From Didymella arachidicola (Eukaryota; Ascomycota; Dothideomycetes; Pleosporales; Didymellaceae): a stretch of DNA of 64,000 bases. The stretch is from NCBI GenBank assembly GCA_016630955.3, contig CM049987.1, forward strand, positions 620,001-684,000, in the 5' to 3' direction. Shown here one piece after another: positions 1 to 10,824 of the stretch; the first letter of the stretch is position 1, and every line of letters starts with the position of its first letter. The translations under genes and the position numbers were made by a program. The notes beneath the pieces were generated by a model that ran no database searches, was not told the DNA's origin, and saw only the letters and a list, made by a program, of their open reading frames with translations.

Positions 1-1027
1 TACCGGATCTCGGGGCGAACATCAAGGTCGAAGCAAGTGTCGCCGACGAAACCGCGACACTTCGCTTGAAATTCTTCAGTGCCCGCCATGTCTAGCTATC
101 AGCATCGCCGCTACGGTCGCATAAATTGCTGGAATGCAACCGCATCATATATCTATGCGGGCAGCATGAAGGCCAAAGACGAACTCTGTCGCCTCTGTAG
201 TCTCTTCTCATCAGTGAGCTAACTATCCAAATCGAATCGAGGGTCTCCAAATTGCCCTATAAGAATTGCTCTCCTCATCGGCGGCTGCATCTTTGTAGCT
301 CTTCATGGTTTAATTGTTGCGTAACCGTCAGTCTTCGGGACATCTGCCGCGTCGGTGGTACTACTTAATTACTTGGCAGCTGCTTACACGACCATTGTGC
401 TGGCCGAAGATAGATAAACAGATGTCCAAATACACGTCTTCGTATAATCAGTAAGTGATCTAATATATACAGTAACATATCCTAGCACACTTGCAGGTCG
501 GTATAGCGATCTTTCGACTCATGCTTACAGTTGTAGATCCCGCGCTTTCCCAAGGACAGAAGTGCGATCTCTAAGAGTCAAGTGACGAGAATAAGACTCG
601 CATATCTCGGGAGGAAACGTTGGAGGAGTGGCAGAGGCAATACCAGCACATCGGAGCCGTGGCCGGAGATGACGTATACCGTTCGACGTCGAAACCTAAG
701 CTGAAATCAGATGTAAAGATACAGTAAGCCTTTGCGAAAATTGAAGATTCGTAATACATTGCAATTAAGCGCTAGGAAGGTCGTACGCATGCAATGGTAG
801 TGCACGACAACACTGCGTGCACATGCAGAGAGAGCGCTGAGTTTGGGAATCAGGCCGTGGCCTTGTTTGTTTGCTGACCAGACACCGGAGAAATCGAATT
901 CCCAATCATGCACACATGATGAGTGAGTATGAAAGACCCTATAATTCATCGCTCATTGACTCCTAGACCCTGCCCATGCCTTGTCCTTTTGTCTTCGCTT
1001 AAACTTCAACACCTCTTATGGAACTGC
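1..1027. other. Intergenic, no gene recognised
   Basis: Only short open frames lie here and none has fungal-like coding character, a good start context or recognisable protein motifs. The right part is the 3' flank of the RPL17 gene, which reads leftward and stops at 1028. I see no tRNA, repeat or clear promoter. Confidence 0.5.
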
Positions 1028-1865
1028 TTACGCAGCGGTGATGGCCTTGCGGACCTCACGGCCACGCTGCCTCGAGTTCAATCGGCGCTCGACGGTCTCG
1101 GCGGACTTCTGGACAACCTCGGCACCCTCGGTGAGGATGAGCTCGATGTGGGAGGGGTTGGACATGTAGGGGTTGATCTGTGCGCTGTTAGGGCTGCAGC
1201 GGGGCGTGCGGAGTGCTGGTACATACGCGACCGTGGGCACGGTAAGTGCGCCTGCGCTGCTTGGGAGCCTGGTTGACCTGGATGTGCTTGACGATCAAGT
1301 TGGCGGTGTCGAGACCCTTGGTGTCGGCGTTGGCCTCAGCGTTCTTGAGGAGACCGAGAAGGATCTCGGCGGACTTGACGGGCCAGCGGGCCTTGGAGAC
1401 ACCGAAAGGCTTGCCTGCAGGAGTCAGCCATTTTCGCCCATGCAAAATTCGTTCCACGCAAGAGCAACGCGGCGCAGATCCCAGTCCAGCAGAATTCCTT
1501 CTCTTACTGTTCTTTCCAGTGTCCTGATTCTGCTCGCACGTCCTTACGTTCGAGATGGAGGGTCACTCACCCTGAGCGGTGCGTCCAGTGGAGCCGGCGT
1601 AGCGCCTCATGGGAACGGCCTCCTTGTGGTCGAGGACATTGCCGAGGTAGGTGAGAGCGCGCTCAAGCTTCCATCCGTTGATGGCCTGAGCGGTCTCGCG
1701 GGTGTTCTTGAAAGAAACACGGAGGTAGGAGCCGCGAGCGCGGGCGCTCTTTGCGTTGTCGAGGGTGGATGCTCCGTAACGAACCTGCGGCAGCAATTAA
1801 TTTCGCATTCGAGAATGGCAGCAGCTCGTCTACGAGCGCTGTGGCGGACGGCGGCGACTCACCAT
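1028..1865 (-). CDS. RPL17: 60S ribosomal protein L17 (uL22)
   Basis: Large-subunit ribosomal protein uL22, a cytosolic structural protein lining the exit tunnel. I join four exons: 1865-1863, 1784-1571, 1414-1227 and 1177-1028 (555 nt, 184 residues, the usual family length). The family-specific stretches [13 protein letters not shown] (here [20 protein letters not shown]), [19 protein letters not shown] ([15 protein letters not shown]) and [16 protein letters not shown] are plain. Donors are GTGAGT, GTGAGT and GTATGT; acceptors are CAG. Exon 1 is only the ATG, followed at once by GTGAGT, and exon 2 resumes with VRYGAST. The 697 nt from the first to the third intron also carry antisense open frames, which I regard as shadows. 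Identity is nearly certain; the ATG-only first exon is inferred from splice signals. Confidence 0.96.
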
Positions 1866-2170
1866 TTTGGCGGGCGATGAGGTCCTGTGTTGTTAGCGAA
1901 TCTTCAGAGGTTGGAGTAGGCACGATGTTCACCAGAGAATTAGAAGGTGTGTGGGTGTCCGTGCACGCTTCACCATCAGCCAATGACGAGCTTGATCCGA
2001 GTGGAGCACTAAGCGAGGAGAGAGCAGCCCTTGCCCTTGGCCGAATTTTGTGCTAGCGCAGTGAGCTCGCAGAGAAATTCTCGAACTTTGCGCTGAACTT
2101 CAAAGCTCTCCATCGCCTTACCGTCGCACACTTTCCACGACACATACCTTTTTCCAATATACATTCAGCA

Positions 2171-3368
2171 ATGGCTTTCACACCCAGGTACGACTCCATC
2201 CATGTTAAGGTCGAGCATACCTGCCATTGCGCTGCAGCTGGGATGTGCAGCTAGGTCTTGAATGCACAGCTGCTTTATTGCGACAGCTGCTCGAGATTTA
2301 TCTGCGCATGCTAAAACACTGCGCACTGCAAACTGCAGCCTTTAATCACCCATCTTTGATGCACAACTAACACAACTTAGAGGCGGACGTGGCGGTGGTG
2401 ACCGTGGTGGCCGCGGAGGCTTTACTCCCCGTGGCGGACGCGGCGGTGCTCGTGGTGGCGGTCGCGGTGGCTTTGGCGGCGACCGTGGTGGCCGTGGCGG
2501 TGCCCGCGGTGGTGCCCGTGGAGGCCGTGGTGCTCCTCGCGGCGGTGGACGTGGTGGTGCCCGTGGCGGTGCCCGTGGTGGAGCGTAAGTCACGCCGACA
2601 AAAGGTGCGCAAGCGCAGCAACTGACAATCTACAGTAAGGTTATCGTCGAGCCTCACCGTCACGCCGGTGTCTTTGTTGCCCGCGGAAAGGAGGACCTCC
2701 TTGTCACCAAGAACCTGACCCCCGGCGAGAGCGTGTACGGCGAGAAGCGCATCAGCGTCGGCGGCGAGAAGTCTGAGAACAGCGAGGATGCCGCTCCTTC
2801 TGCTATCGAGTACCGTGTCTGGAACCCCTTCCGTTCCAAGCTGGCTGCCGGTATCCTTGGTGGTGTCGACAACATCTACATGGGCCCTGGATCCAAGGTC
2901 CTTTACCTCGGTGCTGCTTCCGGTACCTCAGTCTCTCACGTTGCTGATATCGTTGGCCCCGAGGGAACCGTCTTCGCTGTCGAGTTTTCCCATCGCTCCG
3001 GACGTGATCTGATCAACATGGCCACCCACCGCACCAACGTCATTCCCATCGTTGAGGATGCCCGTCACCCCCTCAAGTACCGTATGCTCGTCGGTATGGT
3101 CGACTGCGTCTTTGCCGACGTTGCCCAGCCCGACCAGGCCCGTATCGTTGGTCTCAACGCTGGTCTCTTCCTCAAGGTCGGCGGCGGTATCGTCATCTCC
3201 ATCAAGGCCAACTGTATCGACTCGACTGCCGCACCTGAGGCTGTCTTCGCTCAGGAAGTCGCCAAGCTGAGGGAGATGGGCATCAAGCCCAAGGAGCAGC
3301 TCACCCTCGAGCCCTTTGAGCGTGACCACGCAATGGTCGTCGGTGTCTACGAGCGCGCTGCCAAATAG
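2171..3368 (+). CDS. NOP1: Fibrillarin, box C/D snoRNP 2'-O-methyltransferase
   Basis: Fibrillarin methylates ribose 2'-OH groups of pre-rRNA in the nucleolus, guided by box C/D snoRNAs. Exons 2171-2187, 2381-2584 and 2636-3368 give 954 nt, 317 residues, normal for fungal Nop1. Residues about 6-75 form the Gly/Arg-rich (GAR) domain with many RGG units. The catalytic domain follows, from [20 protein letters not shown], with the SAM-binding segment [20 protein letters not shown] near residue 150 and the conserved [12 protein letters not shown]. The first intron (193 nt) begins GTACGA after only 17 coding bases and the second is 51 nt. It is a single-copy essential gene in other fungi. It is divergent from RPL17, with about 300 nt between the two start codons, a sensible pairing of two ribosome-biogenesis genes that may share a promoter. 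Confidence 0.97.
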
Positions 3369-4045
3369 AGTGCTAGTACGATCTTGTTGTTTTATTAACG
3401 ATGCATATATTTGTACTTCTGGGAAGGGACTGGCGTTTGGGGGCACTGCAGCTGACACTATCTACCAAAAGGCTTGGATGAATATCTCTCAACGTTCAAC
3501 ATTTCTCGCATCGTGAATGTGGTGCTTATGAGGTCGACGTGCTCTTTTTACTGACTGGGTTTTGATAGCAATGTTTTACGCGTTCGTATAGCGAGCTCGT
3601 CGCCGTTGGTACACCTCCCATCTCACCAACTACTAAAAGCCGAAGTCCCGGCTTATGACGCTAGTACGAATCCGCATCTCGGTCACACCTCGAACCAGTT
3701 TTCGAACTTCTACTACCCACAACACATCAGTGCCACGTGAGTGCCTACCGGAATGGTCTTTCAGGATCTGTGCACGCCGTGAACTCGTTGTAATTGTCCG
3801 AAACTCTTCTTCCTCTGACTCGACGATGACCGTTACCTTGGTCTTCGGCGCCTGCCAAGTTTACAACTGTCATGACGCAAGCCCAGCGCACCCATGTGCA
3901 TTGCCACATCTTGTGGACGTCTTGTGTAGACTATATATCCGCTTTATCCATGCGCTACTATGTTCGCTACTGACCTTCTGTAAATGTTTGCGTGATACCC
4001 GACTGTTTGCCATTTCTTCAGCGTCCTTGTCAGCACTTTCAAAGC
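3369..4045. other. Intergenic; promoter of the GH128 gene
   Basis: No supported gene. A TATA-like run TATATAT at 3932-3938 sits about 108 bases before the GH128 start codon. The open frame 3655-4125 is in another frame and begins with a short unconvincing peptide, so I leave it out. Confidence 0.4.
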
Positions 4046-5032
4046 ATGTCGACCTTCAAACATCACAAACGGGTTCTGGGAGCGCTAGCACTCAGCCTCC
4101 TCGCCACCACACAGGCGCAAGATAGCAAGAAAGGCTTTGCATTCATAGGAGACACACACACCCCGGACAACAAGCTTCTCTCCTCGTCCACGAGTCCTAT
4201 AAAGTGGTATTACAATTGGAGTCCCTACCCCAATGGCGACCTGATACCTACTACTGGCTCTTTGGAATTTGTCCCCATGATCCACGGCATCGACGCAACC
4301 CAACAGCCCGGGACTGAGCGTGCGATCAGCGGCCTCGACAAGTCCAGCACACACCTCCTCTCCTTCAACGAGCCAGATGGCACTACGGGCAGCGGCGGAT
4401 CAAGCATCACCCCCGAGGACGCAGCACGAGCTTACATAGACTACGTTGTACCGTACAGAAACGGCTCGAAAGGCGGACGGGACTGGAAAATCAGCCATCC
4501 GTCGACCACCGGCTCGGGCAACGGCCTGGAATGGCTCAAGGCGTTTAATGAGTCGTGCTTCGATATCGATGCGCGGAACGGGTGTCCGGCAGACTTTGTT
4601 GCTGTGCACTGGTATGGCGATTTCGGTGGCCTGGCGAGCTGGCTGGGCACGTTGGATGAGTTCTACAACACAAACTCTACGAGTGACACGAAGCTGAAGC
4701 TGTGGATCACCGAGATGGGGCTGCCGCAGCAGTCTGCTGAGAACACAGTGGGCATGATGAACCAGACACTGCCGTACTTGGATGGGCTCGACTTCGTGGA
4801 GCGATATGCGTGGTTTGGCGCGTTCAGGACGGATGACGCTAATGAGTGGACTGGCGATGGGGTTGCTTTGTTCGACGACGATGGTGGGCTTACGGAGCTT
4901 GGCGCGCTGTATATGGGCGAGGGGTTCAAGGAAGGTCAGAAGGGCGAAGGATCAGGGGCCGGCATGCTCAGTGTGAATCTGGTCGCAGTCGTGGCGATGG
5001 GAATGGTGAGTATGCTGATGAGCACGTTGTGA
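4046..5032 (+). CDS. Secreted GH128 (Asl1-like) beta-1,3-glucanase, probably GPI-anchored
   Basis: Single-exon gene, 328 residues. I start at ATG 4046 because MSTFKHHKRVLGALALSLLA is a clean signal peptide ending near TTQAQ; longer readings need a GTG start. The mature part matches the glycosyl hydrolase catalytic core family (GH128): FAFIGDTHT at its start, KWYYNWSPYPN, the acid/base motif FNEPDG (about residue 112-117), VHWYGD, the nucleophile motif LWITEMGLPQQ, and RYAWFGAF. Family members cleave beta-1,3-glucan, a fungal wall polymer. The C-terminus is small residues (GEGSGAG) followed by a 19-residue hydrophobic tail, the layout of a GPI-anchor signal, so it probably acts at the plasma membrane or wall. 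Several N-x-S/T sites agree with secretion. The family call is strong; the anchor is inferred. Confidence 0.88.
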   Translation: MSTFKHHKRVLGALALSLLATTQAQDSKKGFAFIGDTHTPDNKLLSSSTSPIKWYYNWSPYPNGDLIPTTGSLEFVPMIHGIDATQQPGTERAISGLDKSSTHLLSFNEPDGTTGSGGSSITPEDAARAYIDYVVPYRNGSKGGRDWKISHPSTTGSGNGLEWLKAFNESCFDIDARNGCPADFVAVHWYGDFGGLASWLGTLDEFYNTNSTSDTKLKLWITEMGLPQQSAENTVGMMNQTLPYLDGLDFVERYAWFGAFRTDDANEWTGDGVALFDDDGGLTELGALYMGEGFKEGQKGEGSGAGMLSVNLVAVVAMGMVSMLMSTL

Positions 5033-5728
5033 TTGGCTATTTGAAACAGTTCTTTAGCGATAGATCGCAGATACCCCTTGACTTTGAGTTTAGAAGCAAT
5101 GCAAGAATCACAGTATTGCTGTGTCTTTAAGTATTTGGTACACGGAAACACGCAACCCAAGACACAAGGTGTTGGTCAATTAAATGAAGCCAGGTGAAAT
5201 GTGTCAGCTCAAGGCAATTTGGAGGTAAGAAATGCACTGTATGTACAATCTCTATGCTCAATCGGCATGGCCATTGCCCTAAAATCTGCGACGAAGAAAT
5301 CCTCTTTAAGACAGGCAGGCTTTGGCAAAGAGCAAAGAACGTGTAGTCATCACATTCGTCATTCGGGGCACACCAAAATAACAGCCTCTTTGAGCAGGAT
5401 AGAGAACATAAGAGTCAATGGTGCCATCTAGAAGCCGTATCGGCGGGACTTTCCATACATCACAGAGAGAAGTACAGAAAAAGACAAGCGACCAAAAATG
5501 ATCTCTTGCATGGAGTTGACGGCATTGGTTTCCACTTGCGGCAGCACAGGACATGTATCAGTTTGCTTAATCATTTGACAGTTCGGACAGAGTACAACTC
5601 AGTCACTTGTGAAGACCTGGTCAGCATCTGGGAATAGATAAACGCGGGAAAGACAAGCTAGCCCTGATTAAGAGGCGGAGGTGCCGTAGTAGTAACTGTG
5701 GTGTGCCCGAATTGATAATGCAGTTACT
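5033..5728. other. Convergent intergenic region
   Basis: Shared 3' flank of the GH128 gene and the metallohydrolase gene, which converge here. Short open frames are present on both strands but I see no motif or signal that supports a gene. Confidence 0.4.
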
Positions 5729-6941
5729 CTATCTTCTGCGCGAGCTGACTGAGCCGCTGAAGAGGCAACCGCCAACGCACTCTGGGTCTGTGGAGTTGTA
5801 CGCAATTTGGCCAACGCTGCTGCCCGGCTCGCATGACGGATCTCGCGGGCTCTGAAACATACGGCCATCAGCAGGCGCAACAAGTGTCTCTAGTACATCG
5901 CCGAAGGTATTGCGCACATGTGCAATCGGCTGGCCCTTTGTCACCGGCTCATCTACTTGTACTAAACGTTCAACAAAGCCACCATACTTTGTATACGTAT
6001 CATGGAAAGTGTTGGCAATGTATACGTTGCTGAGATCGGGCTCAACGGTGGTGTTGCTAGGCGTGATCTTCAAGTCGACCATGACGCGGTTGACGAAGTC
6101 CACAGTGCGGTCGATGAGCGAATTGTTCCAGATCTTCGCCTGGCCCATCTCGACCGTCAAACTTGGGATCTTGTAGTCCACAAACGTTGTCTCGATGCTT
6201 CCAGGCTCGCCGACATCGACCTTCAGCGTATCGGGCTGCAGTAGCTTGCTCAGGCGCTTGACATATGGTAAACGCCAGTCGGCATAGCACCACAGGCTGG
6301 TCTCCCCGCCAGAAGACGGCGTGTGTAGGTCAATGCCAACGTCAACCTGCGAAGCATTGCCCCAGAGATAGTTCCAGATATTGTAGGCAAGGATATTGGG
6401 GCCGCTACCGCCTAGCTCGGCAGATACGCCGGGAAAGACGCGGTTTACATTTGTGAGGGAGCCCGAGGCTGAAGCAGTGAAGTAGTTGCGCTGGTTGAGA
6501 TATATTCCCATCGGGTTGACAGTGGGAATGCCGATGACTGTAAGCGTTAGACTGCCGGTTTGAAGTTGCTTGAATTGGTGAGGACCTACCGGTGCCATTC
6601 AACGTTGCGACCTGATCCTCCAATTGCTCGAATATGCGCTGAACTACACGAACAGGGTTCAGCTCGTCACCGTGAATTGCAGCAGAAAGCGACAGCTTCT
6701 GACCTGTCTGGAGACTCTCCGTTGTTCCGCGTGCGACCAAGACGGGGATGTGGACTGGATGTCCACCATTGAGCTCTCCGACGCGCAGATAATACCTCGA
6801 GACCTTTTGTGCGGGCACATCCGCAAGATTCAGATCATGAATCACAGGCACGCCGTTCAAGACATCGCCTGTGAAATTCGCAGCAGAGACGCTGCTTGCG
6901 AGTACTGCAGCAGTCGCGGCGACTGAAGTGAGGAGCTGCAT
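5729..6941 (-). CDS. Secreted M14/AstE-like zinc metallohydrolase
   Basis: Exons 6941-6590 and 6537-5729 (1161 nt, 386 residues); the 52-nt intron begins GTAGGT, ends TTACAG, and splits the codon for Val118. The start at MQLLTSVAAT gives a signal peptide ending near SVSAANF. The protein belongs to the succinylglutamate desuccinylase/aspartoacylase branch of M14: HGDELNP at residues 90-96 supplies two zinc ligands (His90, Glu93) and DLHT (His189) the third. NxxxRxxPG-like NVNRVFPG lies between them and LTVEMGQ follows as the likely catalytic-acid region. The C-terminal beta domain (YGGFVERLVQVDEPVTKGQ to VETLVAPADGR-like) resembles a barrel-sandwich domain. Substrate is unknown. Several N-glycosylation sites fit secretion. 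The last residues before the stop (SSRRR) are unusual and the true 3' end could involve another splice. Confidence 0.83.
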
Positions 6942-8076
6942 GACCGTGTCTGAATTGAAGCGAGATGAGACCGTGCGGAACGCGAACACCGTGCGATAGA
7001 CTCATCGCGAGCTCTTATACCTCCTGATCGTTCATCTCCTCTTGATAAGCCTGTCCCTGCAGTGTTTGCCCAGATGTGCAGTGAAGAGCTGCTTGCTCAT
7101 TTAGGAAGGTCAACTTGAATCTTTTCGAGAACACGACGATGCCCAGCATGCCCAGCTTTCCACCCCACAGGCTATCAGCGGTGGTTCCAACATCCTGGAT
7201 AACGATGTCCATCTGCCGAAAGTCAAAGTCTTTGCTTCAGGAACCGAAGGGTTCCGGGTAGTACACTCTCGAGTGGTATAGTGCGTGTCGGCATAGCAGA
7301 AGTATGGCTCTATTGCAGCTCGTATCCAAGACAGCCAAGCCGTTCCTTTCCTGCTCTGTCTTCTTGCACGTGGCTTCGTCTGGCGAAGAAATTATCTCGA
7401 AAGCGGAGGCTCCGTCGACCAGAGCGGCCTTGGCAAGGCGGCCATGATAGGCGTTGTTGATGAGGCTGGAAGCCGGGCATTGGCAGCACCCGAGTGGTCA
7501 GACAGGGGCCGTCGCAATATTAGTCAATACTCCCAGTCATCAACGTCTGGTCATGATTTTGTCCGTTGTCGGCATCGAACAGAAGCTGGCGAAGATGACT
7601 GGGACGTTTGTGACTTGGGAGAGTGTTGTAGTGTCAAGTCGAAGGATGAAGAAGCTCAGCTGGCAGGAATGGCGCACAGCTAGTCTCGCACTAATGCGCG
7701 AGTGCCAAATATGGGTGAGTCGTTGCTGTACAGGTCATGTAATGTACATTTGCACCGCATGAAATAAGCGCATATTCAACGAGAAAGTAATAGATGAAAT
7801 GTTATTCATTGAGGTGCTGCGAACTGGTAGCTAATGCAAAGCACCACCAAGATGAAACGAGCCACTGTTCACGAGATTCGAACCCGATGACCTCCTGACG
7901 AACGAGTAATGCTTGACGGTTGGCAATCTCAACACCCAGAGAAATAGCGACGGAATGCGATGTCGATAGCGATAGCGAAGGTGATGGAGTATGAATACAT
8001 CCTGAGTGTGTGCTGTCCGCAAGAGCTTTCGACGTCAGCCTTCAGACCTTACGCAGAAGATCTTGGAGAGGGAGCA
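6942..8076. other. Intergenic, no gene recognised
   Basis: Upstream of the metallohydrolase and downstream of the small nuclear protein gene. A tRNA B-box-like GGTTCGAATC occurs on the minus strand near 7875-7885 but no acceptor stem can be formed (see rejected items). The 100-codon frames around 7450-7760 lack any recognisable feature. Confidence 0.4.
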
Positions 8077-8692
8077 CTAGACTTCGTCTGCAGTGCTGTC
8101 AGTACTCTCCAGCCAATCCACCACATCCTTCCTGTAGACAAACTCACCGAGGCCGTCACCGCCGTCGGCAGAGTTCTCCTCCTCCTTGACCGTGTTGTCC
8201 TCAGCCTTAGCTTTCTTGCCCCGCTTCTTCGCAGACGCCTTCTTGGCCTTGCCATCGGCTGGTTTGTCATCGGCTGCGTCAGTAGAGGAGGCCTTGGGGT
8301 CGAGGTCAGCATCTGCACCAGCGTCAGCAGCCTTGCGCTTCTTGCCTCCAGCGGCGGCGGCCTTGGGAGCTGCGACTGCTGCGCCTACGCCGGCGCCGTT
8401 GAGAAAGGCACCGAAGCTCTCAGTCTGCTCGATAACCTTGTTCTTGACCGGAGGCCAGAACTTCTTGAGTGAGCCCTCTGTGAAGCCAGTAAGCTTAGCA
8501 AAGAGCGGCCAGTCGTACTGTAGGGAGTCAGCGTCGATGCGCAAGCGCGAACGTAGTCAGGAAGACTGTGTATCTACGAACCTTGCCCGCGCCGAGAGAA
8601 GAAACAAACGCAGCCGCGAGGATGCGCGTCTCTTTCACATCATAGCCGTCGATGGTGGTGTTGGGAGCTGCGGCTTCCTTCTTGGGAGGCAT
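8077..8692 (-). CDS. Small basic protein with Myb/SANT-like N-terminus, Lys/Ala-rich tail
   Basis: Exons 8692-8582 and 8517-8077 (552 nt, 183 residues). The 64-nt intron begins GTTCGT, a weaker donor, and ends CTACAG in phase 0. The N-terminal 37 residues start MPPKKEAAAPNTTIDGYDVK, and after the junction the protein continues YDWPLFAKLTGFTEGSLKKFW. The pattern of a helix (ETRILAAAFVSSL), then W, then a second helix ending in KKFWPPVKNKV looks like the Myb/SANT-like fold seen in many short fungal proteins; this is my reading of the pattern, not a proven match. The rest is low complexity: KKRKAAD, KAKKASAKKRGKKAKAED, then an acidic end (LGEFVYRKDVVDWLESTDS). The basic stretches are good nuclear localisation signals. 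Function unknown; a chromatin role is possible. Confidence 0.75.
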
Positions 8693-10824
8693 GTTGACTG
8701 CTACTGTGGGCTATGGAAGTTTGAGGTTCGAAAGGCCGTGAAGCTGTGAGGTTATGAAGATTGAAGTCGTGGACAAAGGTAAGGTGGGTGAGAACAAAGT
8801 GGGCTATTTGCCTGCAAACGAACGAATGAACTGGATTTCAAGACCAAGTGAAGCTGGTGGCTAACCAAAGCTGTGCCATTTCAGGCTACAATTTTAGGTG
8901 ACTGACGATTTCAGACTTGGAACTCAAATCTCTCCGCCCTGGGCGCGTTTGCTGTCCGCCTCAACGTGGTGCTGGAAGCCCAACCGAGCTTTTCGTGCGA
9001 TCTTTTCATTATCATGCAGAACTTACAGGCCTGTCTCTGCCCGTTCTCTGTCAAAACCCGGCAAGCCAGCTCTTACCCAGCTCTTATCCAGCTCTTACAC
9101 ATCTACAGATAAGTCAGCTGCTTGCTGCCTTCTTGCAAGTTGCGCAGTCTTTGGACAGCAGTGAGAGTGAAGTCGGCGGCCAGAGACTATGTCAGCTGTA
9201 AGCTTGCCCAGGTGAGAATTCGAACAGTTGCGATGATGCCCTCGGCGCTCTTCTTGAGGTAGTCATACTTCCAGAGTCATGTGGAAGTTGACCGAGGGTC
9301 CCTGGCTTGACGTAATTGATCTAAAGAGTGCTTCTATTGTACGACGGTGGCCGGCCGAGTAGCATGGACTTCACTGCTCCAAATGCGACCGAGTTGGTGT
9401 GAGACTGTCGGCACACTGGCAACGTGTCTTGCCGAGCATGGGAGGCATACGCGGCGAAAAATGAAAGCCCGAGAACTATTCTGAAACTGTCGAACCTTTA
9501 TAGCTCTTCATCAAAACGCTGTAGCAGTCGCACTACAAAAGCAACTGCTGTCGGATTGAAGTAGACAGCAGCAGTCTCGGTTTCATTTTCCGGTGAGAGG
9601 TCCAGGTGCCTCATCGACCGGATCAGCGCGGCAACGGCATGTTAACCGACTGCGGTCCGTGCCCACCAGTCCCAGTGCAAAGGTATGGATCTGCGTCTCG
9701 TCTTTGACTACAGACAATAGCTGTCGGTATCAGCGATGCAACCGCAAAAGGTCGTACGACTCCTGCGAGCGATTGCAACGAATAGGCTGCCTCCAGACGT
9801 TGGAGCCAAGCCTTTGAACCCTTTCTTAGATTAGGGAGCCGTCGTCCAAGACTCAACGGCATTTTCCAGAGTGAATCGATAGCAACGGAAAAAGCTAAGG
9901 GAAATGAGTGCTTGATGAGACGAGCTGCAGCAGGCCTCGCGGCATTATTGTGGCGCCGGTGCTCACTGCTCAGCGCACAACAGCATTGTATCGAGAATCG
10001 AGCGGTCGAGTCGTGCAAGGAGATGAACAACGGGGACGCACTGGTCACCGTCTTCCGTCCAGCAGAGTCGGGCCTTTACCAAAATGGCAACGCAGGGCTG
10101 ATGGACAGTGTTCAGCTGACATGCTCGACAATGCATAGAAGAGGCCATTAACTTTGTGGGCGCGAAGCGGCAGCTGTTCGGCGGACATCCAATGCGAGCA
10201 GCGTCATAAGCCCGAAAGACGGACCCTGGTTGCACTGCGGCTGCGACATCAGCTGCGTTTCACACGGCGGGCCGCAGAAGTGGTTATCAAGGGTGCATAT
10301 TGAAGTACAGTTTCGCATATTGGCAATGCTCAACTCGCTCGTGTTTAGTGATGGGCTGCTTCTTAAACACCCGAAAACGGTGGAATGCAGACGCAGCGAT
10401 CTGCGGCCCGCCAGGCACACGCGGTCTGCGTCAATTTTCTATCATCGCGCGCTTGTGGAGCCTCACTGCTCACTGGCAGCGTCTTCTCAGCCGCTCTTTA
10501 ACGCAACGGGCAACCACTGCACAGTCCTTCCTTCTGCACAATCCTTCCTTCCCTCTCCCGCCTTGTGCCTCAAGCTGCAGTCGCGACTGCCGATCCCGTA
10601 ACCTCGTCCGTCTTCGCTCCTTCCTGTGCCCCTCCAGACGACACGATCCCCGCAAGGGTCCTGCTGTATAACATCCCTGGATAGCCCACGTCGAACAGCA
10701 AATTATCTTTGCGCGCGTCTTCCGCCCGGATCAAGCGCAGCCCCGTTCCTTGGGACAACAAACATCTGTCAATCGTCGATAGTGGACCAGCTTCCTGTCA
10801 ACCTCCACCATCACATCACACACA
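8693..10824. other. 2.1-kb intergenic region upstream of pyrG
   Basis: I see no gene I can support here. Open frames of 90-140 codons (for example 10048-9623, minus) have no motifs and biased composition typical of chance frames. A three-copy 11-bp repeat is listed separately. The last 250 bases before 10825 are pyrimidine-rich and look like the OMP decarboxylase promoter and leader. Confidence 0.4.
9066..9098. repeat. 11-bp tandem repeat, three copies
   Basis: Three head-to-tail copies of CCAGCTCTTAY at 9066-9076, 9077-9087 and 9088-9098. The middle copy differs only by T at its last base. It is a short non-coding tandem repeat. Confidence 0.8.

Noticed and set aside
1173..1880. 235-codon open frame on the plus strand
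   Set aside because: It lies antisense to RPL17, runs through that gene's introns, and has no features of its own.
2342..2593. Proline-rich open frame on the minus strand
   Set aside because: It is the antisense reading of the RGG (GAR) repeats of fibrillarin.
3992..4045. Upstream extension of the GH128 protein
   Set aside because: It needs a GTG start and gives a non-hydrophobic leader, whereas ATG 4046 gives a good signal peptide.
7855..7945. tRNA candidate on the minus strand with B-box GGGTTCGAATC
   Set aside because: Only the T-loop looks right. The T-stem has a mismatch and a wobble, no acceptor-stem partner for GAACAGT exists upstream, and no anticodon arm can be paired.
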